A stretch of 64,000 bases of DNA from Bretschneidera sinensis (Eukaryota > Streptophyta > Magnoliopsida > Brassicales > Akaniaceae). The stretch is from positions 75,480,001 through 75,544,000 of the forward strand of contig CM043698.1 of assembly GCA_023935145.1 (NCBI GenBank), written 5' to 3'. Position numbers and translations under genes: made by a program. The notes beneath the pieces are model-generated. The model worked only from the letters and a program-made list of their open reading frames with translations, searched no databases and had not been told where the DNA came from. Below, one piece after another: positions 34,780 to 46,330 of this stretch (position 1 is the stretch's first letter; each line of letters starts with the position of its first letter).

Positions 34780-36010
34780 GAACTTACGGAGATTTTTCAC
34801 GTTCCAAGTACGTGGGATAGACTTGCCACTTAATTCTTCTAGTTTGAAGGTGCTTGCTCGACATACTTTTTTGATCCGGTACGGGCCTTTCCAGTTTGGA
34901 AAAAACTCCCCCATTTCTCGATGATGAGATCATGTAGCCTGAAGTTTCTGTTTCAAACTCGAGAGTTATTGTACCGAGCTATCATCTGTTGGTATACAGC
35001 CAGGTAGATTTGGGCTTTGTCTCAGGCTTCATCAATCAAATCAGTGTTCATTCATAAGCCTTCCTCATTATTACTTTGCTCGAAGTGTTGCACGTGCATT
35101 GAGGGTACCCAGATTTTAAGGGGGATGACTGCTTCCAAGCCGTATGCCATGAAGAACTAGGTTTCTCCTGTGTGAGTTTGAGTGGTCATCCGATACGCCC
35201 AGAGGACATTAGGAAGCTTGTCGGCCCATCGTTTATCCGTCTCGATAAGTCTTCTCTTGATGCCTTGCAGAAGCATCCTATTGGTTACCTCAGCTTGGCC
35301 ATTAACTTATTAGTATCCAACGGATGAGAATCGGTGCTCGATGTGGAGGTCTTTGCAGAACGTCTTAAATCGGATACTATCAAATTACTTGTCATTATCT
35401 GTGATTAGTACCCCAGGTATGCTGAACTGGCACACGATGGACTTTCAGACAAAGTTTCGGGTTTGATGATCCGTTATGCTGGCCATTGGTTCCGCTTCGA
35501 CCCACTTGGTGAAATAGTCGATAGTTACAATGAGATACTTTCTTCGTCTGGAGGTTTCGGTGGAGGGGCCGAGTATGTCTATTCCCCACATAGTAAAGGG
35601 GAGATGACTCATGATCGAGGTGAGAGGGTTGGCTGGCTGGTGGGGCATAGGAGAGTAATGTTAACAATTTTTGCCCTTTCGGACCAAATCCACTGTGTCT
35701 TTCTTCATTCCAGGCCAGTAGTATCCCTGTCGGAGAACCTTGAAAGCGAGGGCCCATCCCCCGAGCTGATTTTCGCATATCCCCTCGTGGACTTCTCGAA
35801 TGATGTAGTCAGCTTCGATAGGATTGAGACACCTTAGGTAAGGCATGGTTAGGGCCCTTTGATACAGATGTCCATCCATGACAGTGTATCGGGATGTGCG
35901 GGAGATTAGCTTCTTTGTTTCACTCTTTTGCCAGGAGACTTCCCCATTTCTCAAGCACTGGAGGATCGGGTCCATCTGTGTTTCTCCTTCCACTACTAGC
36001 AGTACTGGAG
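34780..36010 (-). pseudogene. D integrase
   Basis: The zinc region is at 35993-35661 (VHEGICENQLGG, YYWPGMKKDT). The second His and part of the Cys pair are lost. The catalytic region (35648-35395) has FTMWGIDILGPS, YFTKWVEAEPMASIT and ITDN. The C-terminal part, extending to about 34790, is broken by many stops. It is the closest relative in the window of the E integrase at the right edge. Confidence 0.8.
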
Positions 36011-36640
36011 CTTAATCACTGCTCAGAATGATAAGGGTCTCGAGATATACAACTTGATTTGGTTTGAGATGTCGAGAGAAGGTTAGTCGAGCCAAGGTGT
36101 CCGCTTTAGAATTTTCAGCCTGTGGGGCGTGAGTTATTCGGAACGTCTTGAACTTGGCGACGAGTTCCCTCGCCTTTTCAAGGTAACGGGTGGTTTTTTA
36201 TCCTCAGGTCTCGAACTCCCCCGTAATCTGACTTACCACTAGTTACGAGTCATTGTACACATCCAATATCTCAGGGGTCAGTGCCTTGGCCAGTTTCAGA
36301 CCTGCAAGTAGGGGCTCGTACTCTGCCTCATTGTTGGAAGCTTTGAATTCGATCCTCAAGACATATTTGACAACGAATCTATCTGGGTTGTAGAAGATAA
36401 GTCCTGCTCCACTCTCAATAGTGTTTAAGAATCCGTCCACATGAAGGCTCCACCTTGGAAGTTGTCCCTCTAGCTCCGAACTTACCCCTTCGCTTGGGTC
36501 TATTAGCAGGGTCGTTTAAACGATGAAGTCGGTGAGAACCTAGCCTTTGACTGCTTTACGAGGGTAATACCAGATATCAAACTCCCCGAGCTCTACCGAC
36601 CACTTAACTATTCTCCTGAAGACGTCTGGGTTGTGCAGGA
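36011..36640 (-). pseudogene. D second RNase H domain (Tat type)
   Basis: Segment 36440-36243 reads GAGLIFYNPDRFVVKYVLRI followed by ASNNEAEYEPLLAGLKLAKAL. The NNEAEY motif and its place between the first RNase H and integrase match the additional archaeal-like RNase H reported for Tat elements. It is flanked by decayed sequence with stops. Confidence 0.75.
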
Positions 36641-38000
36641 CCTGCCTCAAGGGCTGGCTTGTCAAGAGGATGATAATGTGTGCTTGAAAATAGGGCTGAA
36701 GTTTCTATACCGTAACTATAAAGGCGTAGGCTACTTTCTCTATCGGTGGGTACCTTGCTTCTACTTCGTGGAGGATCTTGCTGACATAATAGATAGCTGT
36801 TTAGATGCTTGCATCTTTTCAGATCAGGATAAAAGCTATGGTGTTTTGCCCAGTCGATAGGTGTAGGAACAGTTCTTCACCTGGGAGAGGTTTGGTTAAT
36901 AGCAGGGGTGAGCTCAAGTACTTTTTCAGCTCTTCGAACACTTGCTGACAGTCTTCTGTCTAGGCAAAATCCTTTGCCTTTTTGATGGCTTTGAAGAAAA
37001 GGAGGCACCTTTTCATAAATTTGGACATAAAACGGTTCAGGGCTACTATTTGTCCAATGAGCTAGTGCACATTCTTCATGGTCTTAGGAGGGGCCATATC
37101 AAGGATGACCATTATTTTCTCTAAGCTAGCTTCTATCCCTCTCTGAGTGACCATGAAGCCCAAGAATTTTCCTCTGGTTACTCTGAATGCACACATTTTC
37201 GGGTTTAGCCTCATCTTGTGCTTGCACAACACTCTGAATACTGCTTCTAAGTCGAAGTCATGATTTCGTGCCTCGGTGCTCTTGACTAACATGTCATCTA
37301 CGTAGACTTCTATGTTTCGCCCAATCTACTCTCTGAAGATCTTGTTTACTAGCCTTTGATAAGTAGCACCGGCTTTCTTGAGTCCGAAGAGCATGACCTT
37401 GTAGCAGTACAGTCCTTGGCTGATGACAAAAGCAGTATTTTCTTGGTCAGGCTTGTGTATGAGAATCTGGTTGTACTCGAAATATGAGTCCATAAAGGTG
37501 AAGAGCTCGTGTTCCGAGGTAGCATCCATTTGTTGGTCGATCCGTGGCATGGGAAAACTGTCCTTTAGGCAGGCCTTGTTCAGATTGGTGAAGTTGATGC
37601 AGATCTGTTACTTGCTATTAGCCTTTCGGACCATTACCACATTGGACACCCAGTCGGGGTATTTTGCTTCTCGGATGAAATCAATCTCGAGCAACTTGTC
37701 CACCTCTGTCTTGATGGTGATCTGTCACTCCGGGGAAAACGTCTTTTTCTTCTGAATGGCGGGCTTATGCTTCGGGTCTACGTTCAGACGATGTTTGATA
37801 GTTTTGGGGTCGATCTCGAGCACATCTGATGCAAGCCAGACAAATAAGTCTTGATTTTTCTTAAGAAATGAGAGGAGTGCCTTCTTGTGGCTTTTCGGGA
37901 GGCTTAACTTGATCTGAACCATTCGGGAAAGATCCTCACCGAGGGGAACCGAAGTCAACTCCTCCATGGGTCATCCTCTTGGAGTCTTTACCTCTTCTCG
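36641..38000 (-). pseudogene. D reverse transcriptase and first RNase H
   Basis: The pre-RT segment is at 37967-37725 (FLKKNQDLFVWLASDVLEID). RT follows at 37550-37326 (MDSYFEYNQILIHKPDQEN) and 37292-37062. The catalytic YVDDML is encoded near 37288-37305. The connection and first RNase H extend to about 36640 with stops. Frames on the opposite strand here are shadows. Confidence 0.8.
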
Positions 38001-38570
38001 AAGATCTTTTACCTTGAGGGGTAGGGCTTTGATCTTCTTTCCTTCATTGATGGCGTTCAAGTAGTAGGATTGAGAGGCCTGCTGGTCTCCTCTGACCATT
38101 CTTACTCCCTCATCGGTGGGGAATTTGACATTCAGATAGTAGGTAGAGATAATTTCTTTCAGCTTGTTGAGGGTGGGCTGGCCAAGGATCGTATTATAAG
38201 ACGACGGTTGCTTGACTACCAAGAAAGTGGCATGGACTATAGTTATTTACGGTGTTATTCCTACGATGACAAGGAGGACTATGCTCCCTTCCGCGAACAC
38301 TGGGGTTCCATCGAAATCATAGAGAGGAATAGTGGTTGGCTCTAACTACTCATCCTTCAGTTGCATACGTTGGAAAGCATCGTAGAACATAATATCTGCT
38401 GAACTTCCATTATCTACCAGGATACTCCTTAATTCGTGGTTGGCCACTAGGAGAGAGACTACCACCGCCTTATCATGCAGGGTCTGTACTCCCTCCAAAT
38501 CATCATCCATGAAGGAGATTACCAGGCTTGACTTCCTTCGTTTGTGAGGACCGCTGACGGAGGCCATGGT
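38001..38570 (-). pseudogene. D protease
   Basis: Segment 38567-38346 holds ILVDNGSSADIMFYDAF, the DxGSSA-type aspartic protease motif typical of Tat elements. Segment 38222-37971 holds the C-terminal part (YNTILGQPTLNKLKEI, STYYLNVKFPTDEG). Confidence 0.8.
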
Positions 38571-40130
38571 TCTGGCGTATACTTTGCCCCAAGATTCCTC
38601 TGGTGTTCGGGCCTTCGTATATTGTTTTGATAATCCTAGTTATTTCCACCTCTTGCTGTGGAAACTGGGGGTGCCCAGAGTCGCCCTTGGCTGGACGGGC
38701 GATTCTCTTCCCCGAGACCTGGTGAACTCCTTCAGGTGCCCTTGGCTGATGAGGGCTTCAATTTACATCTTCAAACTATTACATTATTCAGTGTCGTGCC
38801 TGTGGTTCTTGTGGAATCGAAACCATTTCCTCTGGTCTCCACTGAGGTATTGTAGCTTAGGTGGCCATTGGAGGACTGACTTATCCTGAAGCTGTATTAG
38901 GACGTTGGTTCTGGGTGCACTAAGAGGGGTGAAGCTGTCGAACCGGGAATGGGGCTTATATCTGCTTTCTTGATGAGGTCTTTTTGCCGTTCCTCTTTGG
39001 GAGTCCAGGTCTTTCTTCTTTTTCTATGTCGCTCCTTCTCTTTCTCTTCAAAAAGCTTGATCGTCTTCCACCAAAATATATTTCTCGGCCCAGACCAGGA
39101 CCTCATTCACATCTTTAAGCGGATGCTTAGTGAGTTTAGAGTTAAAAATTCCAGATCTCAGCCCGTTTTTAAATGCTAGCATTTTGACGTTGGGGTTGAG
39201 GTATGGAATTTCCCATGCAGCTGTGTTGAACCTGGATATGTAGGCTCGAAGCCTCTCTCCCTGATGCTGGACGATATTGAATAGGCTTTCTGAGGTCTTC
39301 TTTGACCCCTTGCTGCTAAGAAAGTGAGAGGCGAAAGCATAACTGAGCTCTCTGAAGTTGTCGATACTTCCCGGCTTTAAATGCGCGACACATGATCGGA
39401 TCAAAATGTCGATGTAGTGTCATGGTTGTCTTGTAATGTTGTAGGTGATCCAGTGGGTCTGCTGAACTGTCATACATTCTGATTTGCATTCTAAAGTTGG
39501 GTGGAAGTGGGGTCTCGAGGACATCCTGCATGAATGGGTGTCTTGGACATTAAGCTTATCTAAGATACTATGGCTTCGGTGCTTGAGAGCTCTATTAATT
39601 TTTTCTTCCATTTCTTTGATTTGCTTGTCTGGGTTAGGGTTACTTTTAGAGGAGGAACTTTTTTTAGATCGACCGTAGGGTAACTAAAGCTTGGCGGTGG
39701 AACGGCTACCGGTCGGATCTTCACTGCCGGAGGATTCCATTCGTCTGGGAATTCGATGATGAGATGGAGAGGGTTGTTGTCCCTCGTTTCGGACTTCAGC
39801 AGCCAGGTCGGCTATCAATCGGGAAAGCTCTTGGAACTAGGCTTAGGTGACCGGGGCGGTCAGGCGGTTAATGGCTGCTTTTCTAGGGTTGGGGGAGTTG
39901 GTCTCCGAGTGGTGAGGGTGCTGTTCTCTAACAGGAGGTTGTTTGCTCGACCGAGGGGTGGCATGCTTGAATATCATGGGGATTCTCGACCCGGATTGTT
40001 GGCTTTGGGTACGAATCTGGATGGGGGTGGAGCATGCCGTAGGGGCTCATTTGCTAACTTTTTTCGTGGTATTTCTGGGCGGCATAACAACAGATGAGTT
40101 CTTTATATTTCTTTGCTTTTACTGTTTAGC
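38571..40130 (-). pseudogene. D gag
   Basis: The core is at 39531-39048: DSSADPLDHLQHYKTTM, then LKPGSIDNFRELSYAFASHF and QHQGERLRAYISRFN, the retrotransposon gag pattern. It is followed by a Lys/Arg/Glu-rich stretch (39106-38897). The N-terminal part up to about 40100 is low in similarity and has several stops. Gag would package element RNA. Confidence 0.78.
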
Positions 40131-40143
40131 AAGAGATGGTGGT

Positions 40144-40161
40144 TTCCCACAGACGGTGCCA
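40144..40161 (-). other. D primer-binding site
   Basis: On the minus strand tggcaccgtctgtgggaa lies three bases after the 5' LTR end. It is a common primer site of plant gypsy elements. Confidence 0.75.
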
Positions 40162-40164
40162 ATT

Positions 40165-40667
40165 TGTTGATGCCAAGGGATCGTTGTTGACTCGAGGCAA
40201 CTTCTTGGGATCTGCAAAAGTAAGAGAAGTGAACTAATGGGTCCACGGAGGGAGAAGGGGGGGAGGCCTCCAAGGACACTCGAAAATTCTTTTCAGGACG
40301 AGGGTACAAAAGAAAGGGATATGTAATTCGTGTAGTGGATTTGTGAAGAAATGAAGTGTATCTCTTGAACCTACGCACTTTTGGCCATTTATAGCCTTAT
40401 AAGGGGAGATCAGCCATTTAGAAGGGATGGCTCCATCCTTGTGATCCTGCATTTCTGCAGTGAAGTTTCAGTCACATGCTAAGACATTCCCGTGTTCAGG
40501 CGTGGTTTGGTTTGCTAATTGCGCTTTGAAGTAGGGATTGCGTGATTTGTTCATTCCACGTGTATTTTATCGTGAGACAGAAGCCGGACACATGTTAGCG
40601 ACCTATTGGTGACGAGCGACTCCATGTGTCAATGATCCATTGGCCAAGGGCATTGTGGTCTCCATCA
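40165..40667 (-). repeat. D 5' LTR (right end of the element)
   Basis: 503 bp, plus-orientation start tgttgatgccaagggatcg and end tctccatca. Divergence from 3015-3520 is clear at many sites, including small indels. A TATA-like ccatttatagcc (40386-40397, minus reading ggctataaatgg) is present in both LTRs. Confidence 0.87.
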
Positions 40668-41284
40668 CAATGAAAATCAAAATTGTTGTGTTTAGGGATT
40701 CATAGCCGCTCTGTGGTTGATTAGCTATAATTCGAAGATTTCCTTCATTTAAGGATCTCTTCTTTACATAAAAGAAATTAAAAATGTAATTCTCAATAGC
40801 TGATTAATTAATTAAGGGAATCCAATATACACAATCGAAAGAAGAAAAGTAAAAGGAATCCAATATGCAGATACAACTGTGGTCCCCAAAACCAAATGTC
40901 GTGGTCTACAGTGAGGAGAAGGAAGCAATCAGATGCAGCCTCTTCAGCTCTTTTCATTTGAGATATTCAATTCCCATCGCTTTTCTTGGTGTTTGACTAC
41001 TTTTAGGCCTGACCCACAATACGAATTTAGGGTGAGAAGATAGAGACCTTTTTGTACATGCTTTAATCCATTATAGGGTTTGTGCCTACTCCCTCAATGA
41101 GGTAATTAATTTACAAACAAGTACTGGTTTCTTATAAACAGAAATTCTTGCATAGCCTTCACATACAACATGAATGATATTTTTCAATTACTAAATGATT
41201 TAGACTCCAATACTTGAATAAAGCACTTGTTTCTTCCTCTATACTTGTTTCACAGATACCAAAATATGTTGCAGTGTAGAATTT
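40668..41284. other. Intergenic; upstream region of the PR-1 kinase pseudogene
   Basis: About 600 bp with no gene. If element D was inserted here, the original upstream region of the pseudogene was split between this stretch and the sequence left of 3014. Several short pyrimidine blocks are present but no convincing TATA box. Confidence 0.4.
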
Positions 41285-41571
41285 TATCACCTCTTGTTTA
41301 TCTTCTTAGCTTTGCTCCATCCATTTAATGCACAAGGATAATTCCTCACTGCTCACAATGAGGCTCGCGCAAAGGTTGGTGTTGGGCCACTGAACTGGAG
41401 AAATGCATTGGCAGCATATGCAAAACATTACACCCAACAGGGGATCGTTGAGTGCAAACCCATTCCCTCACAAGGGCCTTATGGCAAGAACCTTATTTCA
41501 TCGACCATCGGTTACCTGACAGACTATGTTGCAGTGAATAGGTGGGTCGAAGAAAAGGCCTACTACAACTA
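41285..41571 (+). pseudogene. PR-1 receptor kinase pseudogene, part 1: signal peptide and first CAP domain (N-terminal half)
   Basis: The frame shows a hydrophobic leader (LLFIFLALLHPFNAQG), a TAA stop at 41339-41341, then FLTAHNEARAKVGVGPLNW, QGPYGKNL and NRWVEEKAYYNY. These are the hallmarks of PR-1/CAP proteins. The start Met seems lost. PR-1 proteins are secreted and bind sterols or act in defence signalling. Here the domain is the outer part of a receptor. It is cut after the Tyr-Asn-Tyr motif by element F (TSD aacta), and the second half starts at 53008. Confidence 0.87.
41567..41571. repeat. TSD aacta of element F (left copy)
   Basis: Identical to 53003-53007, directly flanking F's LTRs. 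Confidence 0.9.
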
Positions 41572-42892
41572 TGTTGTGCGTTTATCTACCTAAATAAATA
41601 AGCAAATAGTCATACAGTTTTATTTGCAAATGCACAAGGTCAATGGTAGCATAGTATGCAAGTGCGGGATCATTTCCACAAGGATTGGTGAATTTCGTTT
41701 TTAGGATCAGTTTTTCAATAAAAAGATAGAAATAACAGTTGAGTGTGATTTAATAATAATAAGAACATAGGGCTTTGATATCTACCTCTAATCATACTTT
41801 CCCAATGAGTAATATGCCAATGCACTAGCCTTATCCTGAATACCTAATGGTTGCCAACCTAAGGGCATGGTATCTACTCCTTAAGCTATTGATTTCCCTA
41901 AGCACCGAGTTAGGCATGATATCTACTCTAACTCTTTTCTTTCTTAAGGGATTCAACATGGTATCTACTGAGTTGTTCCTTAAGAGAGCATAAGATTTAT
42001 GGAAATCGACAACCACATGAGACCTAGGGCATGGTATCTACTCCCAGTTTCTCATGTTGATTAATCCAAGAATCCGGTGTGGATATCTTTTGTTACCATT
42101 GTCAGACCCAGGACTCGGTCATCCAAATTGATCTAACTAACTAATCAATACAACATGCACATATTGATCAGACATACACATATGAGGAATTTAAATAAAC
42201 ACAGGGATTAATCAAGTTAAGCATCATAATCAAGGCTATTGCAAAGATAATCAATGAATGTATATATGGGAAAGCATAACTAGGGCTTTAATCGAGCCCT
42301 ATAAAGAGTTAGTTACACATGCTATCTAAGATAAGCATCATAACATAAACTAAACATAAAATATAAAACCCGAAGAATACTGTGGAGACGGGTTGTCAAT
42401 CCTCTCCAAAGCGTACAACTTCGAGCCAAGCAAAAGATAAAAGAAGGGATGGTTTTTGTGTGTGTTTACAAGTGTATTTATAGGGGTTGAATAACCCTAG
42501 AAGACTCTGGAAACCCTAAACTTCCTAAAACGCAAAACCTCTTCTATTTCCAAAGCTGGTTATGTCGTTTTACTGTTCACACCCGTACATGTGCGGTCGA
42601 TCGTATTCATTGTGCGCTCGATCGCAATGCTGCGCTCAATCTTTCTTTGTGTGCGCACGAGCGCTGATGCGCTCGATCGTACCAAATAGTGCGCTCGATC
42701 GCACTTTAGCCAGCAGCTGCTCCAGGATTTCCAGATTTCTTCCTTTGAGTGCCAAAATTGCTTCTTTTTCTCAAAGACCCTATAAAAACATGTGAAACAC
42801 AGATATGAAGTAAAATGGACTAAATTAACATAACTAAGGACTTAACAAATGTAAATAAAGGGGCTTAAATATGAATATTTAAGCACCTATCA
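41572..42892 (-). repeat. F 3' LTR
   Basis: On the minus strand it starts TGATAGGTGC and ends near GCACAACA. On the minus strand, a cluster of TGCGATCGAGCGCA-type motifs (42590-42715) lies upstream of a TATA (rc of tatttata, 42475-42482). The purine tract taggggtg precedes it at 42893-42900. Confidence 0.92.
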
Positions 42893-44380
42893 CACCCCTA
42901 AACTTACATATTGCTAGTCCCTTAGCAATAAAAAACTAAAAAACTAAAACGAAAAATAACAACACACAGATAAATCCAATATTCATAGTGTCCACAAAAG
43001 TTTAGGTCTCATACAAAACTATGATGCGCATTCATGCGCAAGCTTAACAAATATAAACACATCTTTGCAATGAATAAAAGTTTTGAACGCAAATCACTTT
43101 CATGAGGCAGTTTAAGACATCACAAGTTTGACTTTAGTGTGTGGTGAACTAGCACATAAAAGATTAGGTTTCCAAATAATTCTAATGTGTAGTGTTTCGA
43201 TGTCTCAAGATTCACCAAATTTCTTATCAGAATCAACAAAGATGGCATAGTTTTTCTTCTTTTCTTTTATTTGTGAGATTTTTGTCAAGTTTAGTTCCCT
43301 TAAGCTTTCTATTTGACTCATGTAGCGAGCATTTAGCTAATGACTCCCAAACCAGATGGTTTTAGGGCATTAGGTGTAAAGACACCCATAAGGACTTACT
43401 AACTCGAGTCAAAAAGGCTACGAAACTAACTGGTCTTAATCCTACCAATCAGAATTTCCACCTTTTAACGTGACACTCACTGCTTACTGAGGTAAGAGGG
43501 CTAGTTACTCAGTGGAAAGTTCTTTTTAATAATCATTGTGAGCAAAATTTCTACCTTTTGACGTGACACTCACTGCTTACTGAGGCAAGAGGGCCAGTTA
43601 CTCAGTAGAAAGTTTGTTTAATGATCATTAAGAGAATTTTTCTTTTTGAGAAATAACAATCTTTTTCTATTTTCTTATGTCAAACGTTAATCTAACAGGT
43701 TATTTGGTTCACAGTCAAGCAAAAGAAACATACAAATTAAAATTACATGTCATACCCTACACAACTATGTGCTAATGTGCTCGTGTTAGTTTAGGCCAAA
43801 CTTATGAATCCTTAAATGCCTAAAAGTAAGTGATCTAGGTTCAAAACTTAATTATTGGCCCATATGTTCAAGGTGTTAAGCTTATTTATAAAGTCAAATC
43901 ATATTGTTTGTTTAAATAAAAAAAAAATTTGAACAGAATGAACATGTATTTATCTATAAAAAAAAAGGGACATAATGTGTGTGTGAGTGTGTCCCCATAC
44001 TCCCAAACTTAAATTACACATTGTCCCCAATGTGTGAGAAGCATGAAAGGATATGACTTGGGAGATGTAGAACTCAATGGCTGGCATAGCTCGTAGCACG
44101 CCCCCAAACTTGAACTGGATGCACTGACTATGTCCTTGAAAAAGAAAAAAACAAACATAAACTGGAAAACAAGTAATAATAAATAGATATAGAAAAGTAA
44201 ATACTAACAATAAAATAGAATACTAAAAATGATATGCTTTGAGGTGCTTCCTATGAGCGCTAAGTTTAACGTCTTCAGCCAGACGGGGTATCCTCTCACT
44301 GCTGATCGTCGGGTGGGGCAGTCGAAGAGGTATCTAGTGCCGGAGGTAGATGATCAAGGATGGCCTGTAGTATCACCTCC
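42893..44380 (-). other. F 3' non-coding region with hairpin and duplication
   Basis: No gene. At 44016-44035 acacattgtccccaatgtgt is a perfect 8-bp stem with a 4-nt loop. On the minus strand it is followed by taatttaagtttgggagtatgggg-type purine-rich sequence (about 43993-44015). A further ttcaagtttgggggc tract is near 44100. A 93-bp spaced duplication (accttttaacgtgac at 43460 and accttttgacgtgac at 43553) contains 5-15 bp inverted segments. Confidence 0.65.
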
Positions 44381-44382
44381 TG

Positions 44383-45430
44383 TCATGCAAACCGTGCCAC
44401 CAAACCATCTATGCACTGGTGCACTAGTGATGCGGCTGCAGAGACCTCTCCTCGGAAGGAGGATAACTCAGCGAGAAAGTGCTGAGACTCAGTGGGTCCC
44501 ATATCCGGATGGTCTTCCGCTCGCAATGGGCTAACTATAGGGGTCTCTGTCTCCATATGATCCTCCTCAACTCTCTCGGCTGCAGGTGCAGAAGCTGAGA
44601 GTCCTCGAGGTATGTGCGAGAGGTTATGTGTCCACTGAGCCTTCCCAAAGAAGGGATGCTCTCGCACTGGCCCATCACTGGTGGTCCTCTTAATCCCTTT
44701 CTTCTTGAGGATGTATGAGAGTAGGAATGGGAATGAGAGCCTCCATGCATTGCCCGTGGTGGTCTGATGGCCATGGACATGATCCCAAAATTTATGCAGC
44801 TGGCTCCACATAACAGCTGGGATAGAGTACCAGTGGCCTCTGTGGAATGCATACAATGTCTATAGAAACTAGTCTCTCCTCTGTATCTTGTGCCCCAATG
44901 GACGCACATTGCACTGGAGGATGGTGTCCACGAGCCAAAGCTGTGGATGCAACTTTGACTGGCTCACCGCGTTGTTGTGCCTATCAATGTATTGCCAGCG
45001 CACATGTCCTCAATGATCGTGGTCAGGTCAAAAAATTTCGGATACTCCTCGATATCGGTGTCCTCCGGAGGGGACTCATCACAGTAATGAAGAGCAGCGG
45101 CTATGTCAGCACTAGTCACCTCAATGGATGTGCCCTGGACTGAGGAAGTCAATACTCCTAGTCTGCTATAGTCAAAAGACAGGCTCTCATTGAACTAGAC
45201 TACCAGTTCGGTGTAAGTAGTCAAGAAAACTGGTTTAAAAAGCCTCTTTAACCCCCAGTGTTTAAATGCTTAGACCGCTCATTGAGTGGCATCCATGTGC
45301 TTGAAGACTTTGTCGATAGCGAAAGTGATCTCGAATAAGAGCTCTCTTCGCTCGAAGCTTGGTCGGGATGACTAGGCACGGCTGCTCGAGGCACGGGAGG
45401 TGGAAGCGAAGTGTTTTGACATGTGGATTC
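44383..45430 (-). pseudogene. F env-position ORF
   Basis: The reading goes through three frames: about 45430-45153 (stops), 45152-44964 (TSIEVTSADIAAALHYCDES), 44909-44870 and then 44856-44383 (HRGHWYSIPAVMWSQLHKFW, LSFPFLLSYILKKKGIK). It is in the position of B's putative plant transposon protein and shares the general pattern (VTSADIAAAL-type text, then a conserved Trp/His region, then a hydrophilic tail rich in Glu and Pro). No signal peptide or fusion peptide is visible, and function is unknown. Confidence 0.55.
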
Positions 45431-46330
45431 TAGTTTCTATCAAAATTGCTATCGATCATGAATATATGCGCTCGATCGCACACGGTCAGACTTTTTGTCG
45501 AATAGCTTGTGGGCGACAGAAGACCAAGCTATGGTGTTTGATGTTCAAGTTTGTTCCTACCCTCCTGCATAACCAAAATATAATCACACAACTAAACAAT
45601 ATAGTATTTATGCAATGAATTAGTAAAAATATAAAGAAATAATGAATGTGATTGTGGGTGAGTGTGTGTGATTAAAAAGATTTTGGATAGGCATACCTGG
45701 AATCACGGAGTGGTGGCAGAGTGTGGTGGTTGGTGCTCTGGATGGTGTTATATGGTGTTTGTGTGAGTGATAGTTGGTGGTTAGTGAGTGATTATTAGTG
45801 GTGAGTGAGTGAGTGATAAAGAGAGTAAGAGTGGTGTGTTGCGAAAGGGAGAGTGCGAGTGAAAGAGTGTGAGTGAGTATGAAGAGAGTGTGAGTGAATG
45901 AGGGCAGAGAGTGAGATGTTTAAATCTATCACGAGACTGTTTGCCACGAGTGCGCTCGATAGCACTGGATGTGCACTCGATCGCACTCTTGCACTCGAAC
46001 ACATTGAATGGTGCGCTCGATTGCAAAGCAGAATGCATGGACAAAATAATAACTTACCAAGGCTGGAATGATAAAACAAGAACAATACAACCTTACCGTG
46101 TGTTAGAGGCCTCAGTACCACTAACCTCAATAGAGGTGCTTGAGCTGTATGGGTAATCGAATATGAATTACTCAAGCACTCTCGTGCTACAGTGCTACTT
46201 GTTTGGAAGAAAACACTTAGAGTCCACCTCTTGTGGCTCCAGTGCTTGTATCTCAGCTGTATACTGTACTGATTCAAGTGCCAAGTCTTCATCTCTCGGA
46301 GGTAAGTTAATATCGAGGTATGGCTTAGCT
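45431..46330 (-). promoter_or_regulatory. F pol-env spacer: motif cluster, TTTAAA, CT-rich leader, probable intron
   Basis: From right to left on the minus strand come the cluster of TGCGATCGAGCGCA variants (45948-46030), TTTAAA (45919-45924), a long C/T/A-rich leader (45910-45780, tcactcactc repeats), a 132-nt segment with intron ends (45565-45696) and another single motif copy at 45466-45484. The motif is the one clustered upstream of the TATA box in F's LTR and has the same orientation. The layout matches the pol-env spacer of B. I infer a separate promoter for the env-position ORF. Confidence 0.45.
45565..45696 (-). other. Probable spliceosomal intron in F env leader
   Basis: Minus-strand ends read CCAG|GTATGCC at the 5' site and GGTTATGCAG|GAGG at the 3' site, with a T/A-rich body. 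Both match plant splice consensus closely. An intron here would make sense only if a transcript starts upstream in the spacer or if genomic RNA is spliced. Confidence 0.45.

Larger units (their letters stand above)
3015..40667 (-). mobile_element. Element D: Tat-type Ty3/gypsy retrotransposon (outer shell of the nest)
   Basis: The two ends are homologous LTRs (3015-3520 and 40165-40667). Read on the minus strand the order is 5' LTR, primer-binding site, gag, protease, reverse transcriptase, RNase H plus a second RNase H, integrase, an antisense gene (aORF), a 48-bp hairpin array, a purine tract and the 3' LTR. An RNase H of the extra Tat type and an antisense ORF behind pol are known features of the Tat lineage. 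Bases about 6339-33783 are a later insertion (B with A and C inside). Without it D is about 10.2 kb. LTR divergence by eye is roughly 10 percent, so D is the oldest layer. The motif acaat occurs at both outer flanks, but the TSD is not in clean phase. Confidence 0.85.
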
